Source: a virus
Length of the DNA: 22,567 nt
Virus record (IMG/VR): IMGVR_UViG_3300027777_000165
Location: 1 to 22,567 of that record
Reading direction: 5' to 3' (one strand)
Shown: positions 10,201 to 17,162 of the stretch, in pieces
Layout: every line of letters begins with the position of its first letter
Position numbering within the stretch: position 1 is the first letter of the stretch
Made by a program: the position numbers and the translations under genes
Notes under the pieces: generated by a model
The model's input: the letters and a program-made list of their open reading frames with translations, nothing else
Told to the model about the DNA's origin: nothing
Databases searched by the model: none

Positions 10201-10993
10201 TGCACCAAATGCAACAATAACAGTTACAAATGTAAGTTGTAATGGTGGTGCGGATGGACAAATTGCAGTATCAAATGGTACAGGAGGTGCTCAGGTTGGA
10301 GGATATAGTGCTTCAACAGATAACTCAACTTGGTACGCTTTACCAAAAACATACTATAGTTTATCTGCGAGTTCACCAACTATTTACGTTAGAGATAGTA
10401 ATGGATGTGTACAATCATATCCACAAACTATAACACAACCAACAGCTCAAGTATGTACTATTTCAGTATATTCTTATGATAGTGGTGTGGGTAATGGTTC
10501 AATTGCTGTTGTTGTTTCAGGTGGTTCAGGAACTAAAACACTAAAATTGTATGAAGATACGTCAGCACCATATACTGACTACTCAGTAGATAGTTTGATA
10601 CAAAGTGGCACTTCTGTTGCTAATAATACAACATACTATTTCACAAACGTACCTTGTACTAATAACAAATATTGGGTTCAATGTATTGACGCAAATGGTT
10701 GTGTAATACATTCTAGTTCATCTGTTATGGTTTGTGGTTATTTTAATACAGCCGCACAATTTAAAACAGGAAATAATTTATCATGTACCCCAACACCTGA
10801 TACTCAAATTTTCTTAAGAGGAGGTTCTGATTATACAACTTTTAATGCGAATGGTTATATATCGGCTGGAATGATACTATATACCAATGCTAATGGAACA
10901 ATTTATCCATATAATACAATTTTTGATAGTGTCGCCTTAACGGTTTTCAACGTATCATCAGGAATAGTAGGAACAGTTAGATCTTTATGTTAA
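4208..10993 (+). CDS. Giant virion adhesin with hydrophobic helix, Pro/Thr stalk and SprB-like repeats
   Basis: A 2261-residue protein. Residues 1-680 are beta-rich, with Cys-bounded segments ending in patterns such as NVELDC and VTIGC. Residues about 705-724 form a strongly hydrophobic helix ([14 protein letters not shown]) followed by a Lys/Arg-rich stretch, as in a membrane span. Residues 730-1296 are again mostly beta. Residues 1297-1759 are a Pro/Thr/Asn stalk interrupted five times by a 13-residue VNCSFG cassette. Residues about 1762-2175 hold five SprB-like repeats (CNGG...GSIAV, ending TQPTA), a family known from Flavobacterium gliding adhesins. The last 85 residues form a Cys-ending module (RSLC). 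No Shine-Dalgarno is seen; the leader is TTATAATAT just before ATG. It is likely a long displayed fibre or tail-tip protein that binds the host surface. The role of the hydrophobic helix is unknown. The large size and low-complexity centre warrant an assembly check. Confidence 0.8.
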   Translation: MSSFDINCTVEGAAPDNLTHECGVTKNFTWTGNGTHEGLSFYLIRTQLSGLKSTNKYKIPKLLKLLKFTFTPLSPNVGLSNVIVRVKYNVDGVLKILNEYDLGAISTPTSIYHQLLMDSGTKDNAFILFDVITSNGTSGAINVELDCNPSLILAEFCRGFTSSTQYCSTCPQTITYFRERLPNLPITGLINKNLTDNTPFLVGPWYYDEYLQTEVNNDEIITLNVGEINKRTKYSYNITTHNFVNQGNCLGTPYGCGSSQITIPFSVSDYTESTPYIDGTPGVKPNGLKYAIKNVTVSTATQNRLVPITVECTDGAEDVSLLITDGLHGNEVGKVSFSYNSGNAPLYEICTPFDLIKVRYKKGLGAFFQIGPRDWNTSKTFYVVTTSGLVNLRLAVGQNKSYNSGSANVKVTIGCGDEIYGYDMGVHPYSSYDAYHNPTFITKLWSKLPISQWSGSTDNYSTKGNYIWADDLLSAPSLPYFYGDSVRTSPTNKVYEIGNLIDREYGVVINYVVEKWLIGGTSTNEIIWGPTNWKNLTGQVSPYFASTLVRAPGDTTDYVPANVHASMVGVGMLHKIIDNTSLLEPSVYSYLMGYTPSGTSEYLANNNFFTTYDFSKETHIPITGFEHLVNHVTRGYVTGSNIPNLNAYLKDNKDKWWVFGGLGLKVFTEWFGTIGVTTMNAAGQSLFWGSLVHTIGHAIWAILDFLGPIFIAALVVLALYYLFVPQTKTFIEKAKLFRKRFSNKPFLNSINSKISKKDDLTTFDTGIYSDGAYFYNIPSDSTTGIPTTRTLSYKYIDSIKTYTQVDILNDPTKVEYVIDQHKLFYLLYISGKPEKYVSNPTLYHSNSISLVGQAQSSTITGELNNPVKMSYSLPSGHIVSTVSQQDADNQAQAYFNTLTTAMDTNVVSTERKPSVTNIEVFFTHDLKLEQSPNYFLIWYENSDSLGITVNKKLYYDVNGKLSALNGYYRFYKTSNLLFYKVEYGVVTDIFSGTTSMTSQIHGGTYYLSGIDLDYTSVWLINSYHPKDLTLSFGNDLDNLITNWNTNLFYSGDTINKGIIKDRTNVYGLYLYENNLTGTTYNEANESTYREVYPFESLVFTYHKPHTLLINTVEVCDLDNSQNGLNFNVVDTNGNVSPTYVGITFSVDIYTGVTNSHVLFATRIVTIAPNETTKFVSLDIPYTGGTITSANITTWQSSNPFNNITFIQGSFTQSPGVTPCSYYTGTTYIVDSFGYVQYTKFNAGTYNTSLVVTNLTEGVYIISDPIAYGSLMSVVDTNTYYPPAYIRILETGDCYILPTPTPTPTPTVTPSHTPTQTPTPTVNCSFGVSVVVLSPTPTPTATNTATPTNTPTNTPTNTPTPTQTPTNTPTNTPTNTPTPTNTSTNTPTPTNTPTPTVNCSFGISVVVLSPTPTPTATNTPTPTNTPTNTPTPTNTPTNTPTNTPTNTPTPTNTATNTPTNTPTPTNTSTNTPTPTNTPTPTVNCSFGVSVVVLSPTPTPTATNTATPTNTPTNTPTNTNTPTKTPTNTPTNTPTPTNTPTNTPTNTSTNTPTPTNTPTPTNTPTPTVNCSFGVSVVVLSPTPTPTNTSTPTNTPTPTNTPTNTNTPTNTPTPTNTPTKTPTNTPTNTPTNTPTNTPTNTPTNTPTNTPTNTPTPTNTSTNTPTPTNTPTPTVNCSFGVSVVVLSPTPTPTPTPTNTNTPTNTPTPTNTSTPTNTPTKTPTNTPTPTNTSTPTNTPTNTVTPTNTTTPTKTPTQTPTPTPSLPALTLSVGSYTPQSCFSVNDGQFTLSAGGGNGASYEYSKDGTTYQASATFTGLAGTTYTGYVRNTNRTGTVTSVSVTSLARSAPNAPMTITNATCNGGNGSIAVSAGYGGSGSGYSGSTDNSTYVQIPYTFVKTAGSYTIYIKDSSNCVQSYSQTITQPTAVTSTISSYTAPSCYNLSDGSVTATAGGGVSPYTYSLNSGTYQASATFSSLANGTYSITVKDTNGCTTTSSTRTFATTAPNATITVTNVSCNGGADGQIAVSNGTGGAQVGGYSASTDNSTWYALPKTYYSLSASSPTIYVRDSNGCVQSYPQTITQPTAQVCTISVYSYDSGVGNGSIAVVVSGGSGTKTLKLYEDTSAPYTDYSVDSLIQSGTSVANNTTYYFTNVPCTNNKYWVQCIDANGCVIHSSSSVMVCGYFNTAAQFKTGNNLSCTPTPDTQIFLRGGSDYTTFNANGYISAGMILYTNANGTIYPYNTIFDSVALTVFNVSSGIVGTVRSLC
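8096..9484 (+). repeat. Pro/Thr/Asn low-complexity stalk, built on a 12-bp TPTN-coding unit
   Basis: About 1.39 kb encoding repeats of Thr-Pro-Thr-Asn and Thr-Pro-Thr-Pro. A conserved cassette, VNCSFG(V/I)SVVVLS, recurs at 8168, 8393, 8648, 8903 and 9218, giving periods of 75, 85, 85 and 105 residues. Outside the cassettes the + strand is nearly free of G. The unit is a multiple of three, so expansion or contraction keeps the frame. Pro/Thr stalks of this kind generally form extended, unfolded spacers. Confidence 0.92.
9491..10735 (+). repeat. Five SprB-like repeats
   Basis: Protein-level repeats of about 75-90 residues start near 9491, 9749, 9971, 10214 and 10448. The second and fourth are most alike: both have CNGG near the start, CVQSY near the end and finish QTITQPTA. 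The first and third form another pair sharing YQASATF. The alternation suggests duplication of a two-repeat block. The motif pattern matches the SprB repeat family of Bacteroidota surface adhesins; I judged this by eye. Confidence 0.75.
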
Positions 10994-11011
10994 AAATTGT
11001 TAAAAATAAGA

Positions 11012-11020
11012 TATTTATAA
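11012..11020 (+). promoter_or_regulatory. Recurrent GATATTTATA leader motif, copy 1
   Basis: TATTTATAA preceded by AAGA lies in the 51-base gap before the 231-residue gene. The same AAGATATTTATA string occurs before the starts at 11821 and 17163. It could be a phage late-promoter element or part of a Shine-Dalgarno-free initiation region; the sequence alone does not decide. Confidence 0.4.
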
Positions 11021-11044
11021 TAAAAGAAATTAAAATTTAAAAAA

Positions 11045-11740
11045 ATGGGACCAGGCAATTCTACAACAAACGTTACTTTACAATTAACAGGGACATCATC
11101 CGTTCCAAATAACTTCAATATTGAAATCTTTGCTTGGAATATAACAACAGATTTAGTATCGACAACAGGTAGAACATATGCCTCAACCGTATCAAGAACA
11201 ACAACATCATCATTAAATGGAGGTACTTTGCTTAATGGTTATGGAATATCGGGTATAACGGGTACCGATAGATATGTTAAATTAACAAGTACAACCACAT
11301 GCACTAGTGATAGTGGTTTAATAAGTATTGAATCTGCAGCATTATCGGTATATACCCCACCTGTTGTTAGTAATTATTCGGCACCAGGAGCCGAAGATAC
11401 TTTCGCCACTCAAGGACCAAGTAATTATTTATCATCTGGTGTTCACAATATAGCATCATTTGATTCGTTATCTTATATATCCGCATCAGATTTTACTGTG
11501 TCTTATCTTAGTGGAACCACCGTATCTGGAGCCGTATATGTAACAGGAACATATCAATATGGTCCATTTAGTAGTTTAACTGTAGTTCAATCTGGAAAAT
11601 CATTTAGTGTAAATGGTTCTCCAAACACATCGTTTATAGGTGACGCATCTCTCCACATTTTAGGTAGGGTACAATTAACATACACTCCTTCTGGAAAATC
11701 TACCACTTTTGATTATTATTATCGACCATGGACAACTTAA
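11045..11740 (+). CDS. Putative virion structural protein, 231 residues
   Basis: I do not recognise the family. The protein is rich in Ser, Thr, Gly and Tyr with alternating beta-strand patterns, typical of phage tail decorations. Two halves are separated by a Pro-rich hinge near residue 105 (VYTPPVVSNYSAP). It has one Cys and no membrane segment. The start is the first ATG after an A-rich leader and gives a complete frame. It sits between the giant adhesin and the baseplate-like genes, behind a copy of the recurrent leader motif, so it may begin a transcription unit. The function is inferred from location only. Confidence 0.65.
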   Translation: MGPGNSTTNVTLQLTGTSSVPNNFNIEIFAWNITTDLVSTTGRTYASTVSRTTTSSLNGGTLLNGYGISGITGTDRYVKLTSTTTCTSDSGLISIESAALSVYTPPVVSNYSAPGAEDTFATQGPSNYLSSGVHNIASFDSLSYISASDFTVSYLSGTTVSGAVYVTGTYQYGPFSSLTVVQSGKSFSVNGSPNTSFIGDASLHILGRVQLTYTPSGKSTTFDYYYRPWTT

Positions 11741-11793
11741 AATAGCTATTTATTTACATTAAATTAATCTTTATATTATCTAAAACCTAATAA

Positions 11794-11804
11794 AGATATT
11801 TATA
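11794..11804 (+). promoter_or_regulatory. Recurrent GATATTTATA leader motif, copy 2
   Basis: AGATATTTATA lies in an 80-base gap, the longest inside the structural block, 17 bases before the ATG of the 185-residue gene. The same gap also holds CTATTTATTTACATT near 11746, a looser variant. The distance to the start would allow a transcription start just upstream of the gene. Confidence 0.4.
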
Positions 11805-11820
11805 GGTGTAAATAATTTAT

Positions 11821-12378
11821 ATGTCAGATTTATTTGGAAGTATGTCTTTTTATGTTCCGTCTTACCCAATGTCGGGTGAAACTCAATCTGTAGTTATACA
11901 AAATTATTTAAATGATTATGAATACACTCCAACAACGGGATATACCACAACAGGGTTTACCTATTTAGGTATTGGAGGTAGTAAGCTATCCGAATTAAAA
12001 AAATACGGAGCAACAGGATATACACAAACATTAACAAGTGGTTCTATGGAAGATGGAACAACTTGGACAGGTTATACATTTGGATATACTCATAATACAA
12101 CCGGTTCAACTACTTTACAATACAGAGATTATTCCGATGGATATACAATGATTACAGGTAATACCACAGGGTTTACCAAGGAGGAAGTTATTAACTATAC
12201 CCTAACAAGAAATGAACATTTTTTGGGTTTTGTGGAACAACCTACTGTTTATTCGGACGTTTTTGTGGAACGAGGTAAATTGGGAGTTATGGAAAGGAAC
12301 TTTAGGTTAAGTGAAATTGATAGTATGGGTGAATTGAGTATATATGGAAATGGGTATTTTAAAGTTAGAAAACAATAA
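11821..12378 (+). CDS. Putative tail or baseplate protein, 185 residues
   Basis: The family is not recognised with certainty. Residues 1-125 are Tyr/Thr/Gly-rich beta sequence. The last 60 residues (from NEHFLGFVEQP to the end) are more charged and look like the conserved core: VFVERGKLGVMERN followed by a short beta hairpin around YGNGYFKVRKQ. It is followed after 25 bases by the 302-residue gene and then the large gpI-like protein, so a small baseplate wedge or connector is plausible. No Cys and no membrane segment are present. The ATG at 11821 is the first in frame and has no Shine-Dalgarno. Confidence 0.65.
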   Translation: MSDLFGSMSFYVPSYPMSGETQSVVIQNYLNDYEYTPTTGYTTTGFTYLGIGGSKLSELKKYGATGYTQTLTSGSMEDGTTWTGYTFGYTHNTTGSTTLQYRDYSDGYTMITGNTTGFTKEEVINYTLTRNEHFLGFVEQPTVYSDVFVERGKLGVMERNFRLSEIDSMGELSIYGNGYFKVRKQ

Positions 12379-12392
12379 GATTTATATTTATT
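12377..12392 (+). promoter_or_regulatory. AAGATTTAYATTTATT motif overlapping a stop codon, copy 1
   Basis: The string overlaps the TAA of the 185-residue gene and lies 11 bases before the next ATG. A copy differing at one base (C for T) overlaps the TAA at 19166. Both resemble the GATATTTATA leader motif with three or four extra bases. A shared regulatory role is possible but unproven. Confidence 0.35.
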
Positions 12393-12403
12393 AATAAAAG
12401 AAA

Positions 12404-13312
12404 ATGGCAGTAGGATCATATGGTATTGTAAGACCCGCAGATGTATCACCAGCAGACGTAGAGATATTATATCATTACGTTTCAAGTAGAACTGCGAACG
12501 TTACACCAACATTAACAAAATTAGATTCCACAGCAATATTAACGCCGGTGTTTCATAATGAAACGACAGGTGGTGTTGCAAATAAAGAAATTTTAGGTGG
12601 TTTATATAATCTGAAATTACAATCGGGTCAATTTTCAGAATTAGGAATTTACACATTACATTTACGTCCTAAACAAGTTAGGACAAATATTATGGATTGC
12701 GGAGTTTTAGCGTCACTTCCATCAGTTAGAGGTTTAGTCATTGACATTGGTAATGTACCGGTTGACGACCAAGGAAAATTCACACCACAAGGATTAGTTG
12801 GATATAGAATTGAATATATTAATAAGACCAATTACCAAAAAGTTCCAAACTTTTATAGATTGGTAACTTCATCTTTTTATTGTGTACCAACTACTGCAAA
12901 TTTATCAAACTCAACAGATAAGGCGATTAGGTATCAATATACCGATTCCCAATCTAACTTTATATTTTTAACAGTAACACCAAGTTCATCACCTTCAAGT
13001 AGACCAAATGTGGTTCCATTTATTGGTGAACCAGGTCAAAGTATTATTTTAACAAATACATTTTTCAATCCAACAACGGTTGAAATTGAAATGGTTGAAC
13101 ATGATGCATCAACATTGGCACACGCGCTTTACGGTGACCAAACTAAGGCAATTGCTCCAGGTATTTACACAATCTACGATAAAGATAAAAATATCTATAA
13201 ACAATACAATCTTTACGAAATTAAAGACCAATTTAATGATACATTATATGAAGTTCGTGAAGAAAGAACAAGTATAGATGAAACTTTAAATTTAGATAAC
13301 ATAACAGGATAA
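12404..13312 (+). CDS. Putative baseplate or tail structural protein, 302 residues
   Basis: I do not recognise a named family. The protein is a mix of beta sequence with a conserved-looking middle (LGIYTLHLRPKQ near residue 83, then a stretch around VRGLVIDIGN), a low-complexity SSSPSSRP linker near residue 200, and a charged C-terminus that looks helical (YEVREERTSIDETLN). Its TAA overlaps the ATG of the next gene by one base (TAATG), so the two are probably translationally coupled and made in fixed ratio. That favours a partner of the large baseplate-like protein downstream. There is no Shine-Dalgarno; the leader is AATAAAAGAAA. Confidence 0.68.
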   Translation: MAVGSYGIVRPADVSPADVEILYHYVSSRTANVTPTLTKLDSTAILTPVFHNETTGGVANKEILGGLYNLKLQSGQFSELGIYTLHLRPKQVRTNIMDCGVLASLPSVRGLVIDIGNVPVDDQGKFTPQGLVGYRIEYINKTNYQKVPNFYRLVTSSFYCVPTTANLSNSTDKAIRYQYTDSQSNFIFLTVTPSSSPSSRPNVVPFIGEPGQSIILTNTFFNPTTVEIEMVEHDASTLAHALYGDQTKAIAPGIYTIYDKDKNIYKQYNLYEIKDQFNDTLYEVREERTSIDETLNLDNITG

Positions 13313-16300
13313 TGGCTAAAGTAAGATATAAAGTTCCAAATGAGGCTGCTAGTGGTGTAGAAACATTTAGTGATAAATTAGTTGGTACACAGATTACTGA
13401 TGGTACTAGTCAACTGACTAATACAAACTTTGATATCAATAGAGTCATTCCTGAAAAAGATAGTAAGAATTTTAAATCACAACCCTTTTCTAATTTCTTA
13501 ACATTAAATGATTTAAAAGGAAAATTGAACACTACAACACAAAATGGTAATGTAAAGAAAAAAGAAAAAATTAAATTTAAAGGTGGAATTAACGACGCAG
13601 GTAAATCTTTATATGGTTCATTAAAACAAAGATTACAAGTATCAATATCAAACATCATTACAAATTTTCCGGCTGCTATATTAGTTGATAAAGATAGTCC
13701 TATTAAAAGTATTCCATATACATTATCTGAAATAACTTATAGTGAAAGTGCAAAGACAACTGAATTTTATATTCAGAAATCAATTTTATTTAATCCATTT
13801 GACATTACGCTCATTAAACCATTAAGTAATACTTTACCTACTGTTGATAATACGATTAGAAATTTTTATTCCTCATATACAAAATATGTTTTAGTATATG
13901 AGAATGTTACATATGATATTATTTCATACACAGAACCTGACGCGTCAAATTTAATTAAATTAAAAGTTAAAGGAAAACCATTTACAGGTTTAACCATAAA
14001 TGATAGTGTTTTAATAAGACCAAATAACGGAATCACTGAAGAATTTTTTAGTGGTTTAGATGATTTAGAAACTCTTTTATTAAATCGAGAAAGTAATCCA
14101 ATATATCAAGCGAGCTTCAAAGTACCTAAAGAAAGTTTAGATGAAACTAAAACTGAAATTGTTAATGTATATGTTAACTGGCCAACAACTAAAGATGGTT
14201 GGAATTTACAAATAGTTGGTATCGATTACGCCGATTACATTAGCCAATTAAGTAGTTTAGGTGATGAAATTGACGATTATAAATCTAATTTAATTGTAAG
14301 ATTTTTAACCGCACCTCAATTATTTGAGTTTGATACTGATGACCAAAAGGCACAATCTATATTTCAATTATACGGTCAATCATTCGATAAAGTAAAAAAA
14401 TATATAGATAACATTGCTTACATGCGTAATGTAAGTTATGACGGAATAAATAATGTTCCAGATATATTATTAAAAAATCTTTCACAAACATTAGGGTTAT
14501 CTACCATTAATTTATTTGACGAAAAAACATTAGAAGATACTTTATACTTAAGACAAGATACTGTGTTTGATGGTGTATCAGTAGGTAAAACTTTAGTGGA
14601 AGCTGAATATGAATTTTATAGGAGATTATTAGTTAATCTTGCTCACATATATAAATCAAAAGGAACGAGAGCATCTTTAGAATTTTTCTTAAAGTTTATC
14701 GGGGCACCAGAACCAATGATTAAAATTAATGAATTTGTTTATAATGTAACGTCATTACCAAGACGTTTGTATGATAACAATAGTAGTCAATCACAACTTG
14801 AAACGGATTTATATGATGTAATACAAGGTTCTACAAACCAAATTCAAATTACTGGATACACATTTAGTAGTAGTGAGTATACATATTTAACTGGTTCTGT
14901 GGCAAGTACATCAACATTAACAAGAGATGAATACCCAATTGATTCAAACGGACAACCAAGAAAAACAACAAACACTCAAAGTGATATATTTTTTGGAAAA
15001 GGTTCTGGTTGGTATGATACCACACTTGAACATAGGTCATCAGATATAATTGATACACATTTATCTAGCGGTTCATTTGTTAATGGTGTGTTCCAATTAA
15101 CAGGTAGAACTAAGACAATTAAAACAATGTCAAAACCATACACACATGGTGAAGATTATTTTGACACATTTAGAACATTACCTGGATTAGATTATGGATT
15201 TGGATTAACATCAAAAATTGACAATACAAAAATTAATGTAAGTAACCAACAACTTATTTTAAATAGAAAAAATATTAATGTTCATTTATCACCAGCACAA
15301 ACTGTTGATTATGACATCTACCGTCAATCTAGAAATTTAAATCTATCTTTTGGTTCTGCAACACTTTCACCTCAAACAGGTGTAACATTTGCTGAATTTC
15401 TTGATAGTGCATTAAATCAATTGATAACAAATTCAAATGTAATAAAATATAAAAATAATTACATTATTTTAGAAGATGTATATCAAGATTATATCACTAA
15501 TAAATATGGAACAAATTATGGTTATGTTCCATATGACCATATTTCATTAACTGAATTTATAAATAAAATGGGACCTTATTGGGTTCAAGTTATTGAACAG
15601 TTTATCCCATCAACTACACAATGGACAGGTGGTAATTTAATAGAGAATAATAAATTTGGTAGGTCAAAATATAAGTATAAAAAACCATGTCAAATATTTG
15701 AATTTGTTGATAATGTTTACCCACAACCAACAGGTAATACTTACTCAACACAATTTGAAGAAGAAATTATTAATTTATCTAGTTTTTATGCTGCGGACGA
15801 TGATTTAAATTATGATGGTTATTTACAATTATATCCTATTTTTGAAATTGACGGTATAACATATAGAGGACCAAGTGACCCTAATAATGTTTATGCGTTA
15901 GGTCAAACAACGGGATGTACATATGCATTAGTTAGTGGAACAACTACGGTTCCAAATGTTAGTGTTAGATTATATAAAGGAAATGGTACTAATGCTTTAG
16001 AAATACCAATGTCCAATTCTGATATAACACAATTAAAATCATTATGGAAAACTGCAATAATAAATACAGTTAATTATATTAACACAGTTTCGGGACAAAC
16101 AGGAAATATTTTAGGTAAAGATACCGATTATGGAACATTAATAGGAAATTCAACCATCACCGGACAAACAATACAATCTATTTTGTCTTATGAATTTTTC
16201 ACTGGAAAAACTGGAGAAGAGTTTGTAAAATTTAAATCGTACAAACATGGTCCACATAGTTGTACTGTGATAAATTCATTTAATTTTATGGTAGGATATG

Positions 16301-17136
16301 GTACTAGTGCCGTTGACCCAACCCCAACTCCAACCCCAACACCGACTCTTACACCAACAAATACCCCAACTAACACCCCAACTAATACAAATACACCAAC
16401 TAACACATCAACTAATACACAGACCCCAACTAAAACTCCGACTAACACCCCAACAACAACCAATACACCAACCAATACATCAACACCGACTCCAACTCCA
16501 ACATCAACAACAGATACTCTACCAATCGGGTCAACACTCATTTACCTATCAAGTGGAACCACAATAGTTAATGCTTGTACTGGTACAACTCAATCGTATT
16601 ATTATCAAACACCAAATCCACCAACAATCCCAAATTTTAGTTTTGAGGGTGTAAAAATATTTACGGACCCAACATTATTAACACCAGCATTGGGAAGTCC
16701 TGGTTTTACTAAATATTATTATTCATCTGATTATAATACATTATATTATGTTAGTGATAGTGAAGGTAGAAAATACGTTAGTAACACACCTTGTCCAACC
16801 CCAACCCCAACAACGGGTACTGTAATTAACGCAGTTGTAAGTTTAATTACTGGACAAACTGCATGTGACGGAGGAGATTATGGAGACGCTCCATCGAATG
16901 ACCCATTAGTAGACCCCAAATTTTTTACCTTTACAATCTATGGAAGTAATATTGTAAATGCAACTGCAATAATTAATATACCGGCTTTTTTACTTGCGGA
17001 TTTTGTAGATAATCAAGTATTTTATGTAAAAGGAAGGTCTTCTGGCACATTCTATTGGAGAAAATTTATTTTAAGTGGATCACCAAGTCCTACCGCAATT
17101 GCTAATTCATCTGGTATCGCGGTATTGTGTGTATAA
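13312..17136 (+). CDS. Large baseplate/tail protein with gpI-like segment, Pro/Thr stalk and C-terminal adhesin modules
   Basis: A 1274-residue protein. Residues about 330-475 contain an aromatic helical region followed by AHIYKSKGTRASLEFFLKFIG (KGTR at 450-453). This resembles the core of P2 gpI-type baseplate proteins and the large wedge proteins of T4-like phages. Residues 476-1000 are mixed alpha/beta. Residues 1003-1067 are a Pro/Thr/Asn stalk with the same unit as the giant adhesin. After it come two modules (about 1068-1162 and 1170-1274), each with a Cys near its middle and one near its end; the protein ends VLCV. A baseplate protein with a stalk and displayed modules is unusual: the modules may project from the baseplate and touch the host. 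The start overlaps the upstream stop by one base. Assignment to T4 gp7 specifically is not justified by eye. Confidence 0.75.
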   Translation: MAKVRYKVPNEAASGVETFSDKLVGTQITDGTSQLTNTNFDINRVIPEKDSKNFKSQPFSNFLTLNDLKGKLNTTTQNGNVKKKEKIKFKGGINDAGKSLYGSLKQRLQVSISNIITNFPAAILVDKDSPIKSIPYTLSEITYSESAKTTEFYIQKSILFNPFDITLIKPLSNTLPTVDNTIRNFYSSYTKYVLVYENVTYDIISYTEPDASNLIKLKVKGKPFTGLTINDSVLIRPNNGITEEFFSGLDDLETLLLNRESNPIYQASFKVPKESLDETKTEIVNVYVNWPTTKDGWNLQIVGIDYADYISQLSSLGDEIDDYKSNLIVRFLTAPQLFEFDTDDQKAQSIFQLYGQSFDKVKKYIDNIAYMRNVSYDGINNVPDILLKNLSQTLGLSTINLFDEKTLEDTLYLRQDTVFDGVSVGKTLVEAEYEFYRRLLVNLAHIYKSKGTRASLEFFLKFIGAPEPMIKINEFVYNVTSLPRRLYDNNSSQSQLETDLYDVIQGSTNQIQITGYTFSSSEYTYLTGSVASTSTLTRDEYPIDSNGQPRKTTNTQSDIFFGKGSGWYDTTLEHRSSDIIDTHLSSGSFVNGVFQLTGRTKTIKTMSKPYTHGEDYFDTFRTLPGLDYGFGLTSKIDNTKINVSNQQLILNRKNINVHLSPAQTVDYDIYRQSRNLNLSFGSATLSPQTGVTFAEFLDSALNQLITNSNVIKYKNNYIILEDVYQDYITNKYGTNYGYVPYDHISLTEFINKMGPYWVQVIEQFIPSTTQWTGGNLIENNKFGRSKYKYKKPCQIFEFVDNVYPQPTGNTYSTQFEEEIINLSSFYAADDDLNYDGYLQLYPIFEIDGITYRGPSDPNNVYALGQTTGCTYALVSGTTTVPNVSVRLYKGNGTNALEIPMSNSDITQLKSLWKTAIINTVNYINTVSGQTGNILGKDTDYGTLIGNSTITGQTIQSILSYEFFTGKTGEEFVKFKSYKHGPHSCTVINSFNFMVGYGTSAVDPTPTPTPTPTLTPTNTPTNTPTNTNTPTNTSTNTQTPTKTPTNTPTTTNTPTNTSTPTPTPTSTTDTLPIGSTLIYLSSGTTIVNACTGTTQSYYYQTPNPPTIPNFSFEGVKIFTDPTLLTPALGSPGFTKYYYSSDYNTLYYVSDSEGRKYVSNTPCPTPTPTTGTVINAVVSLITGQTACDGGDYGDAPSNDPLVDPKFFTFTIYGSNIVNATAIINIPAFLLADFVDNQVFYVKGRSSGTFYWRKFILSGSPSPTAIANSSGIAVLCV
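16318..16512 (+). repeat. Pro/Thr/Asn stalk in the baseplate-like protein
   Basis: About 65 codons of Thr-Pro-Thr-Asn/Pro repeats in a near G-free + strand. Unit and codon choice match the stalk at 8096-9484, which lies about 7 kb upstream in another gene. Here the conserved VNCSFG cassette is absent. Confidence 0.9.
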
Positions 17137-17145
17137 AAATTAAAG

Positions 17146-17158
17146 AAAGATATTTATA
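17146..17158 (+). promoter_or_regulatory. Recurrent GATATTTATA leader motif, copy 3
   Basis: AAAGATATTTATA lies only four bases before the ATG at 17163. If this were a promoter -10 element, the transcript would start at or inside the gene. At this site the motif therefore fits an initiation-region signal better, unless it drives a leaderless message. Confidence 0.4.
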
Positions 17159-17162
17159 ATAT

